A DNA stretch of 64,000 nucleotides from Actinoallomurus purpureus (lineage in GTDB: Bacteria > Actinomycetota > Actinomycetes > Streptosporangiales > Streptosporangiaceae), in contig NZ_JAMXMY010000019.1 of NCBI RefSeq assembly GCF_024055795.1, positions 1-64,000 on the forward strand, written 5' to 3'. Position 1 is the stretch's first letter, and every line of letters starts with the position of its first letter. Position numbers and translations under genes: made by a program. A model generated the notes under the pieces. It was not told the DNA's origin and searched no databases. It saw nothing but the letters and a program-made list of their open reading frames with translations. Positions 44,792 to 53,680 of this stretch are shown piece by piece.

Positions 44792-45973
44792 ATGGGGGCG
44801 GGTCCGATCGACGGGTGGGACCGGGCGGTGGACGTCCTGGTCGCGGAGGCTTCGCATGGCCGTTTTTGGGCGGCATCCGGCGCCGCGGTCGAGTCGGCTG
44901 TCCTCGGGGGCCTGGTGGGTGCCGTGCGGTGGCTGACCACGCCGCTATTTCCGGAGGACTATCTCTCGCTGGTGAACCCGCTTTGGTGCGGCCGGGAGCT
45001 GCGCGGCCGGATCGAGGCGATACACGCGGAGACCGCCGACGCGGCGACGCTGGTCATCCGTCCCGGCCGCGGCTGGATTCCACACAAGCCAGGGCAATGG
45101 GTGCGAATCGGTGTCGATATCGAGGGGGCACGTCACTGGCGGACCTATTCGCTGTCCGGCCCGCCGGGACGCCCGGACGGATGTATCACGATCACCGTCA
45201 AGGCGGTCCCGGACGGGCTGGTCTCGCGCCATCTGGTACGGCAGGCAGCGCCTGGCACGATCGTTGAGCTGGCCGGGCCGGACGGGAGTTTCGTCCTCCC
45301 GGAGCCGCCACCGCGGCGTCTGCTGTTCCTGACGGCCGGCAGCGGCATCACACCCGTTCGGGCGATGCTGCACGGCCTCTTGACCCCCGCGGCCGCGAGG
45401 GGCGGCGCGAAGCCCAGAGTCGCCGATGTGGTCTTGCTGCACTCGGCGCCCACGTCGGCAGATGTCATCTTCGGCGCGGAGCTGCGGGCCTTGACCGCGC
45501 GGTTTCCGAATCTGCGGCTGTATGAGCGGCACACGCGAACCGAGGGGCGGCTCAGGCCGGGCGACCTGCCGGACCTGTGCCCGGACTGGGCCGAACGCAC
45601 GGCGTGGGTCTGCGGGCCGGCCGGAATGCTCCAAGAGGCCGAGGAGCACTGGGCCGGATCGCTTGATCGGCTACATGTCGAGCACTTCCGCCCGGTGCTG
45701 CCGAGGGCCGGGGGCGAGGGCGGCCGGGTCCGGTTCACCAAGAGCGGCCGGGAGACCGACGCCGAGGGCGGTACGCCGCTGCTGATCGCCGGGGAGGACG
45801 CGGGTGTCCTCATGCCGAGCGGCTGCCGGATGGGGATCTGCCACAGCTGCGTGGGGCGGCTCACCTCGGGGCAGGTACGTGACCTGCGCACCGGTCAGAT
45901 CCACGGCGAGGCCGGCGACCTTGTCCAGACCTGTGTGTCGGCCGCCGTCGGCCCGGTCGAGATAGAGCTTTGA
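44792..45973 (+). CDS. Ferredoxin reductase-type electron-transfer protein for a desaturase
   Basis: About 393 residues. FAD-binding domain (HWRTYSLSGPPGRPDGCITI), NAD-binding domain (LLFLTAGSGITPVRAML, AWVCGPAGMLQEAEE) and a C-terminal plant-type 2Fe-2S domain (MPSGCRMGICHSCVGRLTSG, then a distant Cys in LVQTCVSA). The order FNR-like plus 2Fe-2S is that of the oxidoreductase serving acyl-CoA desaturases (Rv3230c type), and a desaturase gene follows after 12 nt. The N-terminus is uncertain: ATG 44696 would add 32 residues, and neither start has a clear ribosome site. The bases from 44439 to the start hold no other gene. Confidence 0.85.
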   Translation: MGAGPIDGWDRAVDVLVAEASHGRFWAASGAAVESAVLGGLVGAVRWLTTPLFPEDYLSLVNPLWCGRELRGRIEAIHAETADAATLVIRPGRGWIPHKPGQWVRIGVDIEGARHWRTYSLSGPPGRPDGCITITVKAVPDGLVSRHLVRQAAPGTIVELAGPDGSFVLPEPPPRRLLFLTAGSGITPVRAMLHGLLTPAAARGGAKPRVADVVLLHSAPTSADVIFGAELRALTARFPNLRLYERHTRTEGRLRPGDLPDLCPDWAERTAWVCGPAGMLQEAEEHWAGSLDRLHVEHFRPVLPRAGGEGGRVRFTKSGRETDAEGGTPLLIAGEDAGVLMPSGCRMGICHSCVGRLTSGQVRDLRTGQIHGEAGDLVQTCVSAAVGPVEIEL

Positions 45974-45985
45974 CAAAGGAGGATC

Positions 45986-47098
45986 ATGGCGACCACGGCC
46001 CGTCTCAGCCACGCTGACGTCGAGGAGTTCGGACGTGAGCTGGACAGAATCCGCGACGAGATCCTCGCAAGCCTCGGAAAGAAGGACGCACAGTACATCC
46101 GCGGCGTCATCGCGGCTCAGCGCAAGCTGGAGCTGGGCGGCCGCGTCCTACTGTTCGCCTCATGGCTGCCGCCCGCCTGGGTGGCCGGGACCGCGGCGCT
46201 GGCCACCGCGAAGATCTTGGAGAACATGGAGATCGGCCACAACGTCCTGCACGGGCAGTGGGACTGGATGCGCGACCCGAAGATCCACTCCACGACATGG
46301 GAGTCGGACATCGTGTCCCCGTCCGCCCAGTGGAAGCACTCCCATAACGTCGTCCACCACACCTGGACGAATGTGCTCGGCAAGGACCGCGACCTCGGCT
46401 ACACGCTCTTGCGGGTCAGCCCGGGGCAACGCTGGCATCCGGTCTACCTGCTCCAGCCGATCTACAACGTGCTCCTCGCGCTGGTCTTCGAGTACGGCAT
46501 CGCGCTGTATGACCTGGAGGTCGAACGCATACCGGCCGGGGACAAGAGCCTGAAAGAGACCTCGACCCAGCTGCGCGCCATCGCGGGCAAAGTACGGCGT
46601 CAGATCGTCAAGGACTATCTCGCGTTCCCGCTGCTGGCCGGCCCCGGCTTCGTGCCCGTCCTGCTCGCCAACCTCACGGCGAACCTGACCCGCAACGTAT
46701 GGGCGCACACCATCATCTTCTGCGGCCACTTCCCCGAAGGCGCCGAAGTCTTCACCGAAGAACAGCTCGAAGGCGAGACACGCGGCGAGTGGTACGTCCG
46801 CCAGCTGCTCGGCTCCTGCAACATCGACGGCGGCCGCCTCCTCCACCTCATGAGCGGCAATCTGAGCCACCAGATCGAACACCACCTGTTCCCCGACATG
46901 CCGAGCAACCGGTACGCCGAGATCGCGCCACGAATCCGTGCCCTGTGCGAACGATTCGGACTCTCGTACACCTCCGGCTCACTGGCCCGGCAGACAGGCT
47001 CGGTCTACAAGCGCATCCTGCGACTCGCCTTCCCAGGACCCCGGCAGCACGCCGAACCGGCAGCGCCACCAGCCCCAGATCTCCAGGCGGTCATCTGA
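45986..47098 (+). CDS. Acyl-CoA/fatty-acid desaturase
   Basis: A 370-residue membrane-bound di-iron desaturase. The three histidine boxes are visible: GHNVLHGQW, HSHNVVHH and HQIEHHLFPD. Two pairs of membrane helices lie between (VLLFASWLPPAWVAGTAALA, FPLLAGPGFVPVLLANLTA). It introduces a double bond into acyl chains using electrons from the reductase encoded 12 nt upstream (DesA3/Rv3229c-like pair). AAAGGAGG sits 5 nt before the ATG. A cold- or membrane-fluidity role is likely by family. The C-terminal tail is Pro/Ala-rich. Confidence 0.9.
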   Translation: MATTARLSHADVEEFGRELDRIRDEILASLGKKDAQYIRGVIAAQRKLELGGRVLLFASWLPPAWVAGTAALATAKILENMEIGHNVLHGQWDWMRDPKIHSTTWESDIVSPSAQWKHSHNVVHHTWTNVLGKDRDLGYTLLRVSPGQRWHPVYLLQPIYNVLLALVFEYGIALYDLEVERIPAGDKSLKETSTQLRAIAGKVRRQIVKDYLAFPLLAGPGFVPVLLANLTANLTRNVWAHTIIFCGHFPEGAEVFTEEQLEGETRGEWYVRQLLGSCNIDGGRLLHLMSGNLSHQIEHHLFPDMPSNRYAEIAPRIRALCERFGLSYTSGSLARQTGSVYKRILRLAFPGPRQHAEPAAPPAPDLQAVI

Positions 47099-47293
47099 AG
47101 CACACCCATGCCATGCATCCTGGCCTGACCGGCTTCGGCGTACGTCACCAACATCGGCCACATGTGGGGCATCGCCGGCTCCGGCCACCCTCAGTGGCTC
47201 GTTCATGCTGCTCCGATCGCGTAGTTCGGCGCCACCGGGCGAGCGCGGCCAGCCCGAGTTTGATCTTCTGCGGCGCGGCCCCGTCCCGGGTCT

Positions 47294-47647
47294 TCAACAG
47301 GGCTCGGCCACGCCGGTCACCTCGGCGATCCGGCGGACAAGCGGCTGCATCGTGCCCTGTAGCCGTACCGATCCGCCGCGGGCTTCGGCGTAGACGCTGG
47401 CCGCCCGGACGGTGGCCAGCCCGGCGCAGTCGATGAAATCCAGCGCGGTGATGTCAATGAGCACCTCAGTGCGGCCATCACCGAGGTGAGCGAAGAGCGC
47501 GGTGCGCAGCCGGCCGGCGTTGGACGCGTCGACCTCACCGGTGAGGCTGATGATCACCTGATCGCCGGTGGCGGTGCTGGTGATCACCACGGTGGTGCGG
47601 TTGCAGCCCCCGCTCAGCGGGGACCGAGGCTCAGGGTGCTCCGACAC
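47294..47647 (-). CDS. STAS-domain anti-sigma-factor antagonist
   Basis: A 117-residue STAS protein (SpoIIAA/RsbV type): QVIISLTGEVDASNAGRLRT, then LIDITALDFIDCAGLATVRA, in which the phosphorylatable serine of the usual DS(S/A)G motif is replaced by Cys-Ala (DCAG). Loss of the serine would prevent switching by kinase phosphorylation. GTG 47647 starts it; upstream open frame is rejected. No anti-sigma gene adjoins it. The 47099-47293 gap shows nothing. Confidence 0.75.
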   Translation of the reverse strand: MSEHPEPRSPLSGGCNRTTVVITSTATGDQVIISLTGEVDASNAGRLRTALFAHLGDGRTEVLIDITALDFIDCAGLATVRAASVYAEARGGSVRLQGTMQPLVRRIAEVTGVAEPC

Positions 47648-47770
47648 ATCCTGAGCATGGGCGCGCCCACCATAATTGTCAAAGCTTTCATGAAACAATA
47701 TTCTGTAATCAGATATCAGACGACGCCGGTCGGGGCACCGGGCGGCACCGCCGGCGAATGAGGAGAGCAT

Positions 47771-48118
47771 GTGAGCCATGCCGGCGGCACACCCGATGGC
47801 AAGCCCTGGACGTTCTTGACCAACCACGCCCGGGTGCTGACCAACATCACCCGTAACCCCAGCACGCGGCTGCGTGACATCGCCGCTGCGATCGGCATCA
47901 CCGAGCGCGCCGCCCAGACGATCGTCAACGACCTGGAAGAGGCCGGCTACATCACCCGAACCAAGGTCGGGCGCCGCAACCACTACAGCGTCGATCCCAG
48001 CCGTCCGTTCCGGCACCCGGCCGACGCCGACCACCGCATCGAAGGACTCCTGGCCCTGTTCACCGATCACGACCACGACACGGCTACGGCGTCCCCCGCG
48101 CCACAGGACACCGAGTAG
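47771..48118 (+). CDS. Winged-helix transcriptional regulator, 115 aa
   Basis: An HTH of MarR/ArsR style: WTFLTNHARVLTNITRNPST, RLRDIAAAIGITERAAQTIV, NDLEEAGYITRTKVGRRNHY. It ends with HRIEGLLALFTDHDHD. This compact class is common in actinomycetes, without known ligands. The start is GTG. It is followed at once by a decayed second copy of the same gene, and it is divergent from the STAS gene. Confidence 0.75.
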   Translation: MSHAGGTPDGKPWTFLTNHARVLTNITRNPSTRLRDIAAAIGITERAAQTIVNDLEEAGYITRTKVGRRNHYSVDPSRPFRHPADADHRIEGLLALFTDHDHDTATASPAPQDTE

Positions 48119-48154
48119 GAGGGGCAGTGGTGAGTATCCCGCCGCGACCCGGAC

Positions 48155-48369
48155 ATGCTGCTGTGCGAGATCGCCGCCGAACTTGGCATCACCGAGCGCG
48201 CCGCCCAAGGCATCTTCACCGACCTGGAAACCGGCGGCTACCTCACCCGCACCCGTACCCGCATCGGCCGCCGCAACCACTACATCCTCAACCCGCACGC
48301 CCCGCCGGCGACCGCATCGCCGAAGGACTCCTCACCCTGTTCGCCGGCCGAGAGAGGGGAGGGAACTGA
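48155..48369 (+). pseudogene. Decayed tandem paralogue of the winged-helix regulator
   Basis: One frame gives LLCEIAAELGITERAAQGIF and TDLETGGYLTRT...IGRRNHYILNPHAPP. The homologous end (GDRIAEGLLTLFAGRERGG) is in another frame, and the N-terminal helix is also out of frame upstream. At least one, probably two, frameshifts separate parts that align to the intact neighbour. Confidence 0.65.
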
Positions 48370-48575
48370 GGCAGTCTGAAGGTCTGGAGAGAAGCACTGC
48401 CCCAGGGTCACTCCACCGTCGTAGGCGGCGACCACCTCACGTGCCGCCTCGACAACCTCGGCCCACCGGCGCGGCGTCAGCTACGACCTTGTACTTGGGT
48501 GCGGCTTCCGCTTAGCGACTGAGCCGCAGGTCAGCGCGCCACGATCACCGCTCGGGCCGCCCTGGGGGCCCCGGA

Positions 48576-48800
48576 CTTGTAGCAACCGCCGAAAGTCCAA
48601 CGACCTTCTCCGGCACCGCCACCACCCAGGCCGAGGCACTCCCACCAGACATCCTCGCCGATCTCGTACGCACCGCGATCGAGGCCCACCGCGACCCCGT
48701 CCTCCATCAACAGATGCTCGCCCGCGAAGACGCCGAGCGCCACGCGTTTCACGACCAGCTAAGCCGATGGGCGAACCACGGCTGGCCGCCCGCCGAGTGA
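48576..48800 (+). pseudogene. Possible 3' fragment of an unknown gene
   Basis: A frame with good third-position bias but no start codon encodes LPPDILADLVRTAIEAHRDP, then LHQQMLAREDAERHAFHDQL and SRWANHGWPPAE. It looks like the helical C-terminus of a larger protein. The remaining bases 48370-48575 and 48801-48870 show nothing. Confidence 0.3.
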
Positions 48801-48870
48801 GTACGTCCGCTGACCGGCCCGATCACAAGCCGCTGCTTGACTGATTCCTTCACCCGCTTATCATCACGGT

Positions 48871-49251
48871 ATGGCGATTGATTCTGATTTTGGAATGAAT
48901 TCGTTGGATGGGCTGGCGCCGGCGGCGGCGCTGTTCCACTCCCTCGCCGACCCGGTGCGATTGTCGATCGTGCAGCGGCTGGCGCGCGGCGAGGCCCGGG
49001 TGGTGGACCTGACCCGGGAGCTGGGGCTGGCCCAGTCGACGGTGTCAAAGCATCTGGGATGCCTGCGCGGGTGCAAGCTGGTGGACTACCGGGCCGAAGG
49101 CCGCCAGTCGTTCTACTTCATCGCCACGCCGGAACTGCTGGATCTGCTGCGCGCGGCCGAGCACCTGCTGAGTGCGACCGACCGGTCCGTCGCACTGTGC
49201 CCCACCTACGGCACCACCGCCACCGAGACGACCGGGGCGGTGAGACCGTGA
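48871..49251 (+). CDS. ArsR/SmtB-family metalloregulator
   Basis: A 126-residue winged-helix repressor: ALFHSLADPVRLSIVQRLAR, VVDLTRELGLAQSTVSKHLG, CLRGCKLVDYRAEGRQSFYF. Cysteines in LGCLRGCKL and a late LCPTYG recall the CmtR/CadC metal sites (Cd/Pb type). Its stop overlaps the GTG of a CDF efflux gene (GTGA), so the pair is a metal-responsive efflux operon. Confidence 0.85.
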   Translation: MAIDSDFGMNSLDGLAPAAALFHSLADPVRLSIVQRLARGEARVVDLTRELGLAQSTVSKHLGCLRGCKLVDYRAEGRQSFYFIATPELLDLLRAAEHLLSATDRSVALCPTYGTTATETTGAVRP

Positions 49252-49973
49252 CCGCACTGACGCTCGGCCCGTCCCCGCAGCGCCGCGACGTGCTGGCCCG
49301 GCAGGTGCGCCTGCTGGTGGCCGCCACCATCACCTACAACGTCGTCGAGGCGATCGTCGCAATCACCGCCGGGACGTTGGCCTCATCCGGAGCGCTGCTG
49401 GCGTTCGGCCTGGACTCGGTCATCGAGGTCGCCTCGGCCGCCGCGGTCGCGTGGCAGTTCTCCGCCCGCGACCACCAGGCCGTCGAGCGGCGGGAAAGGA
49501 CCGCACTGCGCATCACCGCCGTCTCCTTCTTCGCCCTGGCCGTCTACGTCACCGTCGACGCGGTCCGCGCCCTGCTCGGCGGCGGTGAGGCCCACCACTC
49601 GGTACCCGGGCTGGTCCTGGCCGCCCTCAGCCTGGTGATCATGCCGGGCCTGTCCTACGCCCAGCGCCGCGCCGGCCGAGAGCTCGGTTCGGCCAGCGCG
49701 GTCGCCGACTCCAAGCAGACCCTGCTGTGCACCTACCTGTCCGCGGTGCTCCTGGCGGGCCTAGCCCTCAACGCCGCGTTCGGATGGGCGTGGGCCGACC
49801 CCATCGCCGCCCTGGTCATCGCCGCGGTCGCGGTCAAGGAAGGCCGCGAAGCATGGCGCGGGGACGACTGCTGCGCCCTGCCCACCGCCGTCACCACCGC
49901 ACCAGCCGAGGCCGGCGCGCCCGCCGGGTGCGCCGATGACTGCTGCGGCCACCAGACCGACAAGGAGGAATGA
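49248..49973 (+). CDS. Cation diffusion facilitator (CDF) metal transporter
   Basis: A 241-residue membrane protein with five or six helices. Metal site residues are visible in ITYNVVEAIVAITAG, FGLDSVIEVASA and SAVADSKQTLLCTYLS. It ends in a cytosolic Cys/His tail (DDCCALP and CADDCCGH) that could bind soft metals. It lacks the usual ferredoxin-like C-terminal domain, as do short CDF-like pumps in this group. Efflux of Zn, Cd or similar ions by proton exchange is expected. Coupled to the ArsR gene. Confidence 0.85.
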   Translation: MTALTLGPSPQRRDVLARQVRLLVAATITYNVVEAIVAITAGTLASSGALLAFGLDSVIEVASAAAVAWQFSARDHQAVERRERTALRITAVSFFALAVYVTVDAVRALLGGGEAHHSVPGLVLAALSLVIMPGLSYAQRRAGRELGSASAVADSKQTLLCTYLSAVLLAGLALNAAFGWAWADPIAALVIAAVAVKEGREAWRGDDCCALPTAVTTAPAEAGAPAGCADDCCGHQTDKEE

Positions 49974-50211
49974 TGATCGGCTTTCTCACCGCACCGATGC
50001 CGATCCCTGCAGACCCGGCGTGCTGGCGCTGGCCGCGCCCGCCGCGCACGCCGCGGAGTGGCACCGGGTCAGCACCTCCCAGACCTTGGCCGGCTGCAAT
50101 CTGACCTTCATCGCCCTGGGCTACGGCGGCTGGCCCACCGACCGGCTCAAGTGCGAACTCGACGGGCCCTGGTCCCCGTGGCAGACCTACGGCGGCTACG
50201 TCTACTACTGA
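49973..50211 (+). pseudogene. Small secreted protein gene broken in its signal peptide
   Basis: ATG 49973 starts MIGFLTAPMPIPA, but the signal-peptide end and mature part (VLALAAPAAHAAEWHRVSTS, then CNLTFIALGYGGWPTDRLKC and WSPWQTYGGYVYY) are in another frame. A short deletion near 50005-50015 would explain this. If translation started at GTG 50020, only half a signal peptide would remain. GGAGG precedes the ATG. Confidence 0.45.
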
Positions 50212-50532
50212 TCCGCCCGCCCCGGCGGCGCATGACCGGGCGGCGGCCCAGATGAGCAGGTGCGGCCACCGCCCACGCCCCGGACGCGCTCGCCCTCCGG
50301 ACACCACCACGCGCAGCCACATGGCTGCTGGGGCCGCGTAGCGGCCTCCCGCCGAGCGACCGGCCATCCCTTGGGGCCCCCGGTAGTACCGGCGGGCGAA
50401 ATTTCCAACGGATACAGCTCCGAGCTGCGAAGACCTGGAGTGATGCCTATTCGCACACATTGTCAACACTGAGTAATGTAACTTACACTCTCGGTAATCA
50501 TGCCGGCCGACAGACCCCGCAAGGAGCCCCCC
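50212..50532. other. Promoter-containing gap before the secreted protein gene
   Basis: No gene seen. The AT-richer end holds GTAACTTAC (50478-50486, a perfect palindrome inside the wider GAGTAATGTAACTTACACTC), a likely operator, about 50 nt before the next start. Confidence 0.4.
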
Positions 50533-51177
50533 ATGCGTCGTGCCACCATCCCCATCGCCACCGCCCTGGCCATCAGCGGAGCCACCGCCTGCTGGCTCAC
50601 TCCGCTCGCAACGGCCGCGACCAGCGCACCGGACCCCTCTGGTGGGATCCCCGCACCGGGCACCGAGGTCAGGCTCACCGAGAAGGCCACCGGCGTGGAC
50701 CTGGTCTGCGCAGGCGCACATCACACCGTCGACCTGACGGGCCGCGCCAAGGTCCTGATCGGCTCCACGCACACCGCCAAAGGCCATCCGGTAGTCGAGG
50801 TAAAGACCGAAAGCGAGGACCTGACCGGCTCAAGCCCGCATCTGGGCGCCGTCACCGTCACCGAGACCGTCCCCGCCGAGGGCGCCATCATCGAGCACAG
50901 CGCCGCCCATCCCTTCCCCGCCACCGAGATTCTGGCGCTCCAGCTGAAGATCACCCTCGGCAAGAACCCGTGCGCCTCCCCGACCGGCCGCGTTGCCTAC
51001 GAACCACTGATCCTCACGACCAGGGACCCGGCCAAGCTGATCGGAACCCTCACCCAGTTCCCACCCAAGGGCGACCTCTACCAGCTCCAAAACCCCGTCG
51101 ACCTCATCGACCTGGAAAACCCCGACACCACCGTCGCCACGATCCAGAAGTTCCCGGTCAAGGTCGGCGGACTGTGA
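50533..51177 (+). CDS. Secreted hypothetical protein, 214 aa
   Basis: A signal peptide (MRRATIPIATALAISGATAC to AATS, about residue 32) and a beta-rich mature domain with two cysteines (VDLVCAGAHHTVDLTG and GKNPCASPTGRV). No family recognised. The long TT/DLTG strands and the SAPDPSGGIPAPGTEVRLTE start suggest a wall- or medium-located beta-sandwich. AAGGAG is 7 nt before ATG 50533. A strong hairpin follows 54 nt after the stop. Confidence 0.6.
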   Translation: MRRATIPIATALAISGATACWLTPLATAATSAPDPSGGIPAPGTEVRLTEKATGVDLVCAGAHHTVDLTGRAKVLIGSTHTAKGHPVVEVKTESEDLTGSSPHLGAVTVTETVPAEGAIIEHSAAHPFPATEILALQLKITLGKNPCASPTGRVAYEPLILTTRDPAKLIGTLTQFPPKGDLYQLQNPVDLIDLENPDTTVATIQKFPVKVGGL

Positions 51178-51230
51178 CCAGGGGCGATCAGCCCGGTCTG
51201 AGGTAGCCGTCCCGCATGACAGACCGGCCC

Positions 51231-51259
51231 GGTGCCCCCTGCCTCCCGCAGGGGGCACC
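51231..51259. terminator. Perfect 12-bp hairpin
   Basis: GGTGCCCCCTGC, CTCCC loop, exact complement. Downstream of the secreted protein gene. Confidence 0.7.
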
Positions 51260-51358
51260 AGTCGCCGGCGACCGGCGAAACCGCCAACTTCGCCGCCGAC
51301 ATCATCGCCTGGAACGCCCGCCGCCCCGACCACGACGAGTCCCAAAGCCAAGCGACTC

Positions 51359-51739
51359 CCCTGATGACCTCCCACGCCGGCGAGTCCTTCCCGGCGTGGG
51401 GTCGCCTCTACAAGCTGGTCGCCGCACTGTCCCGCGACTGATCGGTCCGACGGCGCGACCAGGACGTTCTTCACCAGGCGAGGAGGCCCCAGTAGACCGC
51501 CCACGGGATGAAGATCGCTCCTGCCGCCACCACTGCGGCGACGCGGACGCGACCGCCGGTCGCCGGCGTACGCCGGTTCCGCCAGGTGGAGGTCGCGGTC
51601 ACGACCGTGGCGACGGTGACGATGACGGCGAGGAGCTGGAGGATCAGCCACGAGAGCGGGCGACCGGCGACGACCGGGTCGCCCAGCCGCCCGCCTGCCG
51701 CAAAGACCGCGACCGTGGACAGCAGTGTTCCGGCGACGG
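51359..51739. repeat. 381-bp direct repeat, right copy (source copy)
   Basis: Same sequence as 41910-42290. Here the coding half belongs to the complete hydrolase gene, so this is the parental copy. It also carries the gene's terminator hairpin at 51371-51400. Confidence 0.9.
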
Positions 51740-52961
51740 TCACCAGACCCGTCGCCGCAAGCAGGCGGGCCGGGCGGCGGGCCGGGGCCGCTTCGGAGCG
51801 CCCGATGATCCGGCGCACGATCCCGGTGACCGGGTATCCGGCGAACACCAGCAAAAAGAACGCGATCGCCGCCCACTGAAGGCCGTTGGCCTCGTACCAG
51901 GCGCCGTTCGACGCGGCACGGCTGGTGAGCGCCTGCCGTGGGGGTGCGGCGGCGCTGGACAGCGGCGGATGGCCGGCGGCGACCTGGTGGATCCACGACG
52001 TCATCGTGTCCGCATAGCCGGGGGCGAGGGCACCCAGCGGATGACCGCCCAGCAGCGGACCGCCGAGATTGTCGAACCCGTCGGTCGTACGGTGGCCGTT
52101 GTGGCCTGCGCCGGCGACGAACCGAATGGTCACGTGGTCGTTCCCCGCGCGGGCGAGGACGCGTTCGAAGATCTGCGCGCTCTCTCGCGGCGGCACCTGG
52201 GTGTCGTGCTCGCCCCACAACGCGAGAACCGGCTGCCGCAGGCGCTGGAGTACGGGCACCGGGTCGTACCCGGCCTCTGGGAACAGACCCGCGCCGTCGA
52301 CGAGGTGCGCCGCCGGGCCCATGATCGTGTCGAGAAGTGATCCGGAGACGTGCTCATGCCGTAGATGCACGGCAAGGTTCCAGGTCTGCGTGCGCAGCGG
52401 CGTACGGCCGGGGCCGCCAAGCGTGATCACGAACGCGACGTCCGAGGACCGCGACGCGGCCAGCGGCGCGACCCAGCCACCCTCGCTGAAACCCCACAAC
52501 CCGACCTTCGCAGGGTCGACGCCGGGACGGGCCCGGAGGGTCCGCACGCCGGCGAGCGCGTCGGCGGCCAGGAGGGAGAAGTCGCGGTGCATCTTCGAGT
52601 AGCCGGTGGTCCGCTTGTCGTAGACCAGCGTGGCGATCCCGCCACGGGCGAACGCCTCGGCTTCCTGCGTGTATTCCTGCCGGGGCCCCGGACCCGAGCC
52701 GCCCACCAGAACGATGCCCGGAACGCGGCCCGTGATCCTGCTCGGTGCGACGACGATCCCGTGCAGGATCACGCCGTCGCCTCCGCGGAAGGAGACATCG
52801 GTACGGTTCAGGCCATCGCGGACAGAACGCGGACCGGCGGCGGCGTACGCGGCGCGAGTCGCCGTCACCGGTGACAGCAGGAGCATCAGAAGCGGCGACA
52901 CCAGCAGGCCGATCGCCCACCTGACCGCGCGGACGCGGCGGGATTTGAACGAGAGCAGCAC
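51471..52961 (-). CDS. Membrane-anchored alpha/beta hydrolase
   Basis: A 496-residue protein: N-terminal hydrophobic anchor (WAIGLLVSPLLMLLLSPVTA), then an alpha/beta hydrolase domain with oxyanion loop VLVGGSGPGPRQ, nucleophile Ser in GFSEGG, Asp in LWGEHDTQVPP and His in GAGHNGH. About 150 residues with four membrane helices close the protein (LQWAAIAFFLLVFAGYPVTG, ending PWAVYWGLLAW). Prolyl-oligopeptidase-like or esterase activity at the outer membrane face is likely; the substrate is unknown. GTG 52961 is chosen (AAAGGAGA 8 nt upstream). An ArsR-like regulator gene lies directly upstream in the same direction. Confidence 0.82.
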   Translation of the reverse strand: MLLSFKSRRVRAVRWAIGLLVSPLLMLLLSPVTATRAAYAAAGPRSVRDGLNRTDVSFRGGDGVILHGIVVAPSRITGRVPGIVLVGGSGPGPRQEYTQEAEAFARGGIATLVYDKRTTGYSKMHRDFSLLAADALAGVRTLRARPGVDPAKVGLWGFSEGGWVAPLAASRSSDVAFVITLGGPGRTPLRTQTWNLAVHLRHEHVSGSLLDTIMGPAAHLVDGAGLFPEAGYDPVPVLQRLRQPVLALWGEHDTQVPPRESAQIFERVLARAGNDHVTIRFVAGAGHNGHRTTDGFDNLGGPLLGGHPLGALAPGYADTMTSWIHQVAAGHPPLSSAAAPPRQALTSRAASNGAWYEANGLQWAAIAFFLLVFAGYPVTGIVRRIIGRSEAAPARRPARLLAATGLVTVAGTLLSTVAVFAAGGRLGDPVVAGRPLSWLILQLLAVIVTVATVVTATSTWRNRRTPATGGRVRVAAVVAAGAIFIPWAVYWGLLAW

Positions 52962-53069
52962 GACGTGCTCTCCTTTCTCTGGGATTCGTGTACGCGAAGA
53001 CACGCCGCATGGGCGTGGTGACACGGACTCCGCTCACCGGGTCGCCGAGTGCCAGCTCGGCGACCCGGG

Positions 53070-53663
53070 TCATTCCTCGGAGTCCGCCGCGGGTTCGGAG
53101 GCGGCCGCCTCGGGGATGCCGAGCAGCCGGACATGCATCCGGCGTGCGCCGGGAGGCGTCTCCTCCGTCGATCGTGAGAAGCGGTAGATCAGCGCGATGT
53201 ACTCCTCGAAGAACTCCTTCGTCTCATCGAGCGTGAGACGAAGGGTGGCGCGGGAGAACAAGAACGCGTCCGCCCACTCACCCAGCGCCTCAGGACTCGC
53301 CGCGAAGCGAGAGAAGAGCTCGAAGAGTTCGGCGAAGTTGTGCTGGACCATCTCCGAGAGCGCCTCGCGCACCTCCGGCGTCTGACGGCTGTAGGGCGGG
53401 AACCGCCGATCGCCGGGCACGGCGCGCCACCAGCGTTCCCGTCCCTTGGACAGCTCTGGAACCTCCTCGACGAAGCCGTACTTGGCGAGCTGCCTCAGGT
53501 GGTAGCTCGTCGACCCGGTGCTCTCGCCGAGCACCCGAGCGAGGGTCGCGGAGTTGACCGGCCCGTCGCGCAGACACTCCTCGATCTTGCGCCGTAGTGG
53601 GTGCACGAGCAGCCGGAGCGCCGCAACGTCGGTGATCTCCTTAGCCGGAGGGCGATCTGCCAC
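53070..53663 (-). CDS. ArsR-like winged-helix regulator (HTH_20 type)
   Basis: A 197-residue protein. HTH at about residues 15-75 (LRLLVHPLRRKIEECLRDGP, NSATLARVLGESTGSTSYHL, RQLAKYGFVEEVPELSKGRE) followed by a helical effector domain (ALSEMVQHNFAELFELFSRF, LTLDETKEFFEEYIALIYRF). GTG 53663 is inferred. The 32-bp perfect palindrome ends just upstream of this start, so autoregulation is almost certain. The hydrolase gene 108 bp downstream is the probable other target. Confidence 0.8.
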   Translation of the reverse strand: MADRPPAKEITDVAALRLLVHPLRRKIEECLRDGPVNSATLARVLGESTGSTSYHLRQLAKYGFVEEVPELSKGRERWWRAVPGDRRFPPYSRQTPEVREALSEMVQHNFAELFELFSRFAASPEALGEWADAFLFSRATLRLTLDETKEFFEEYIALIYRFSRSTEETPPGARRMHVRLLGIPEAAASEPAADSEE

Positions 53664-53680
53664 TCGCAGATCATAAGCCC

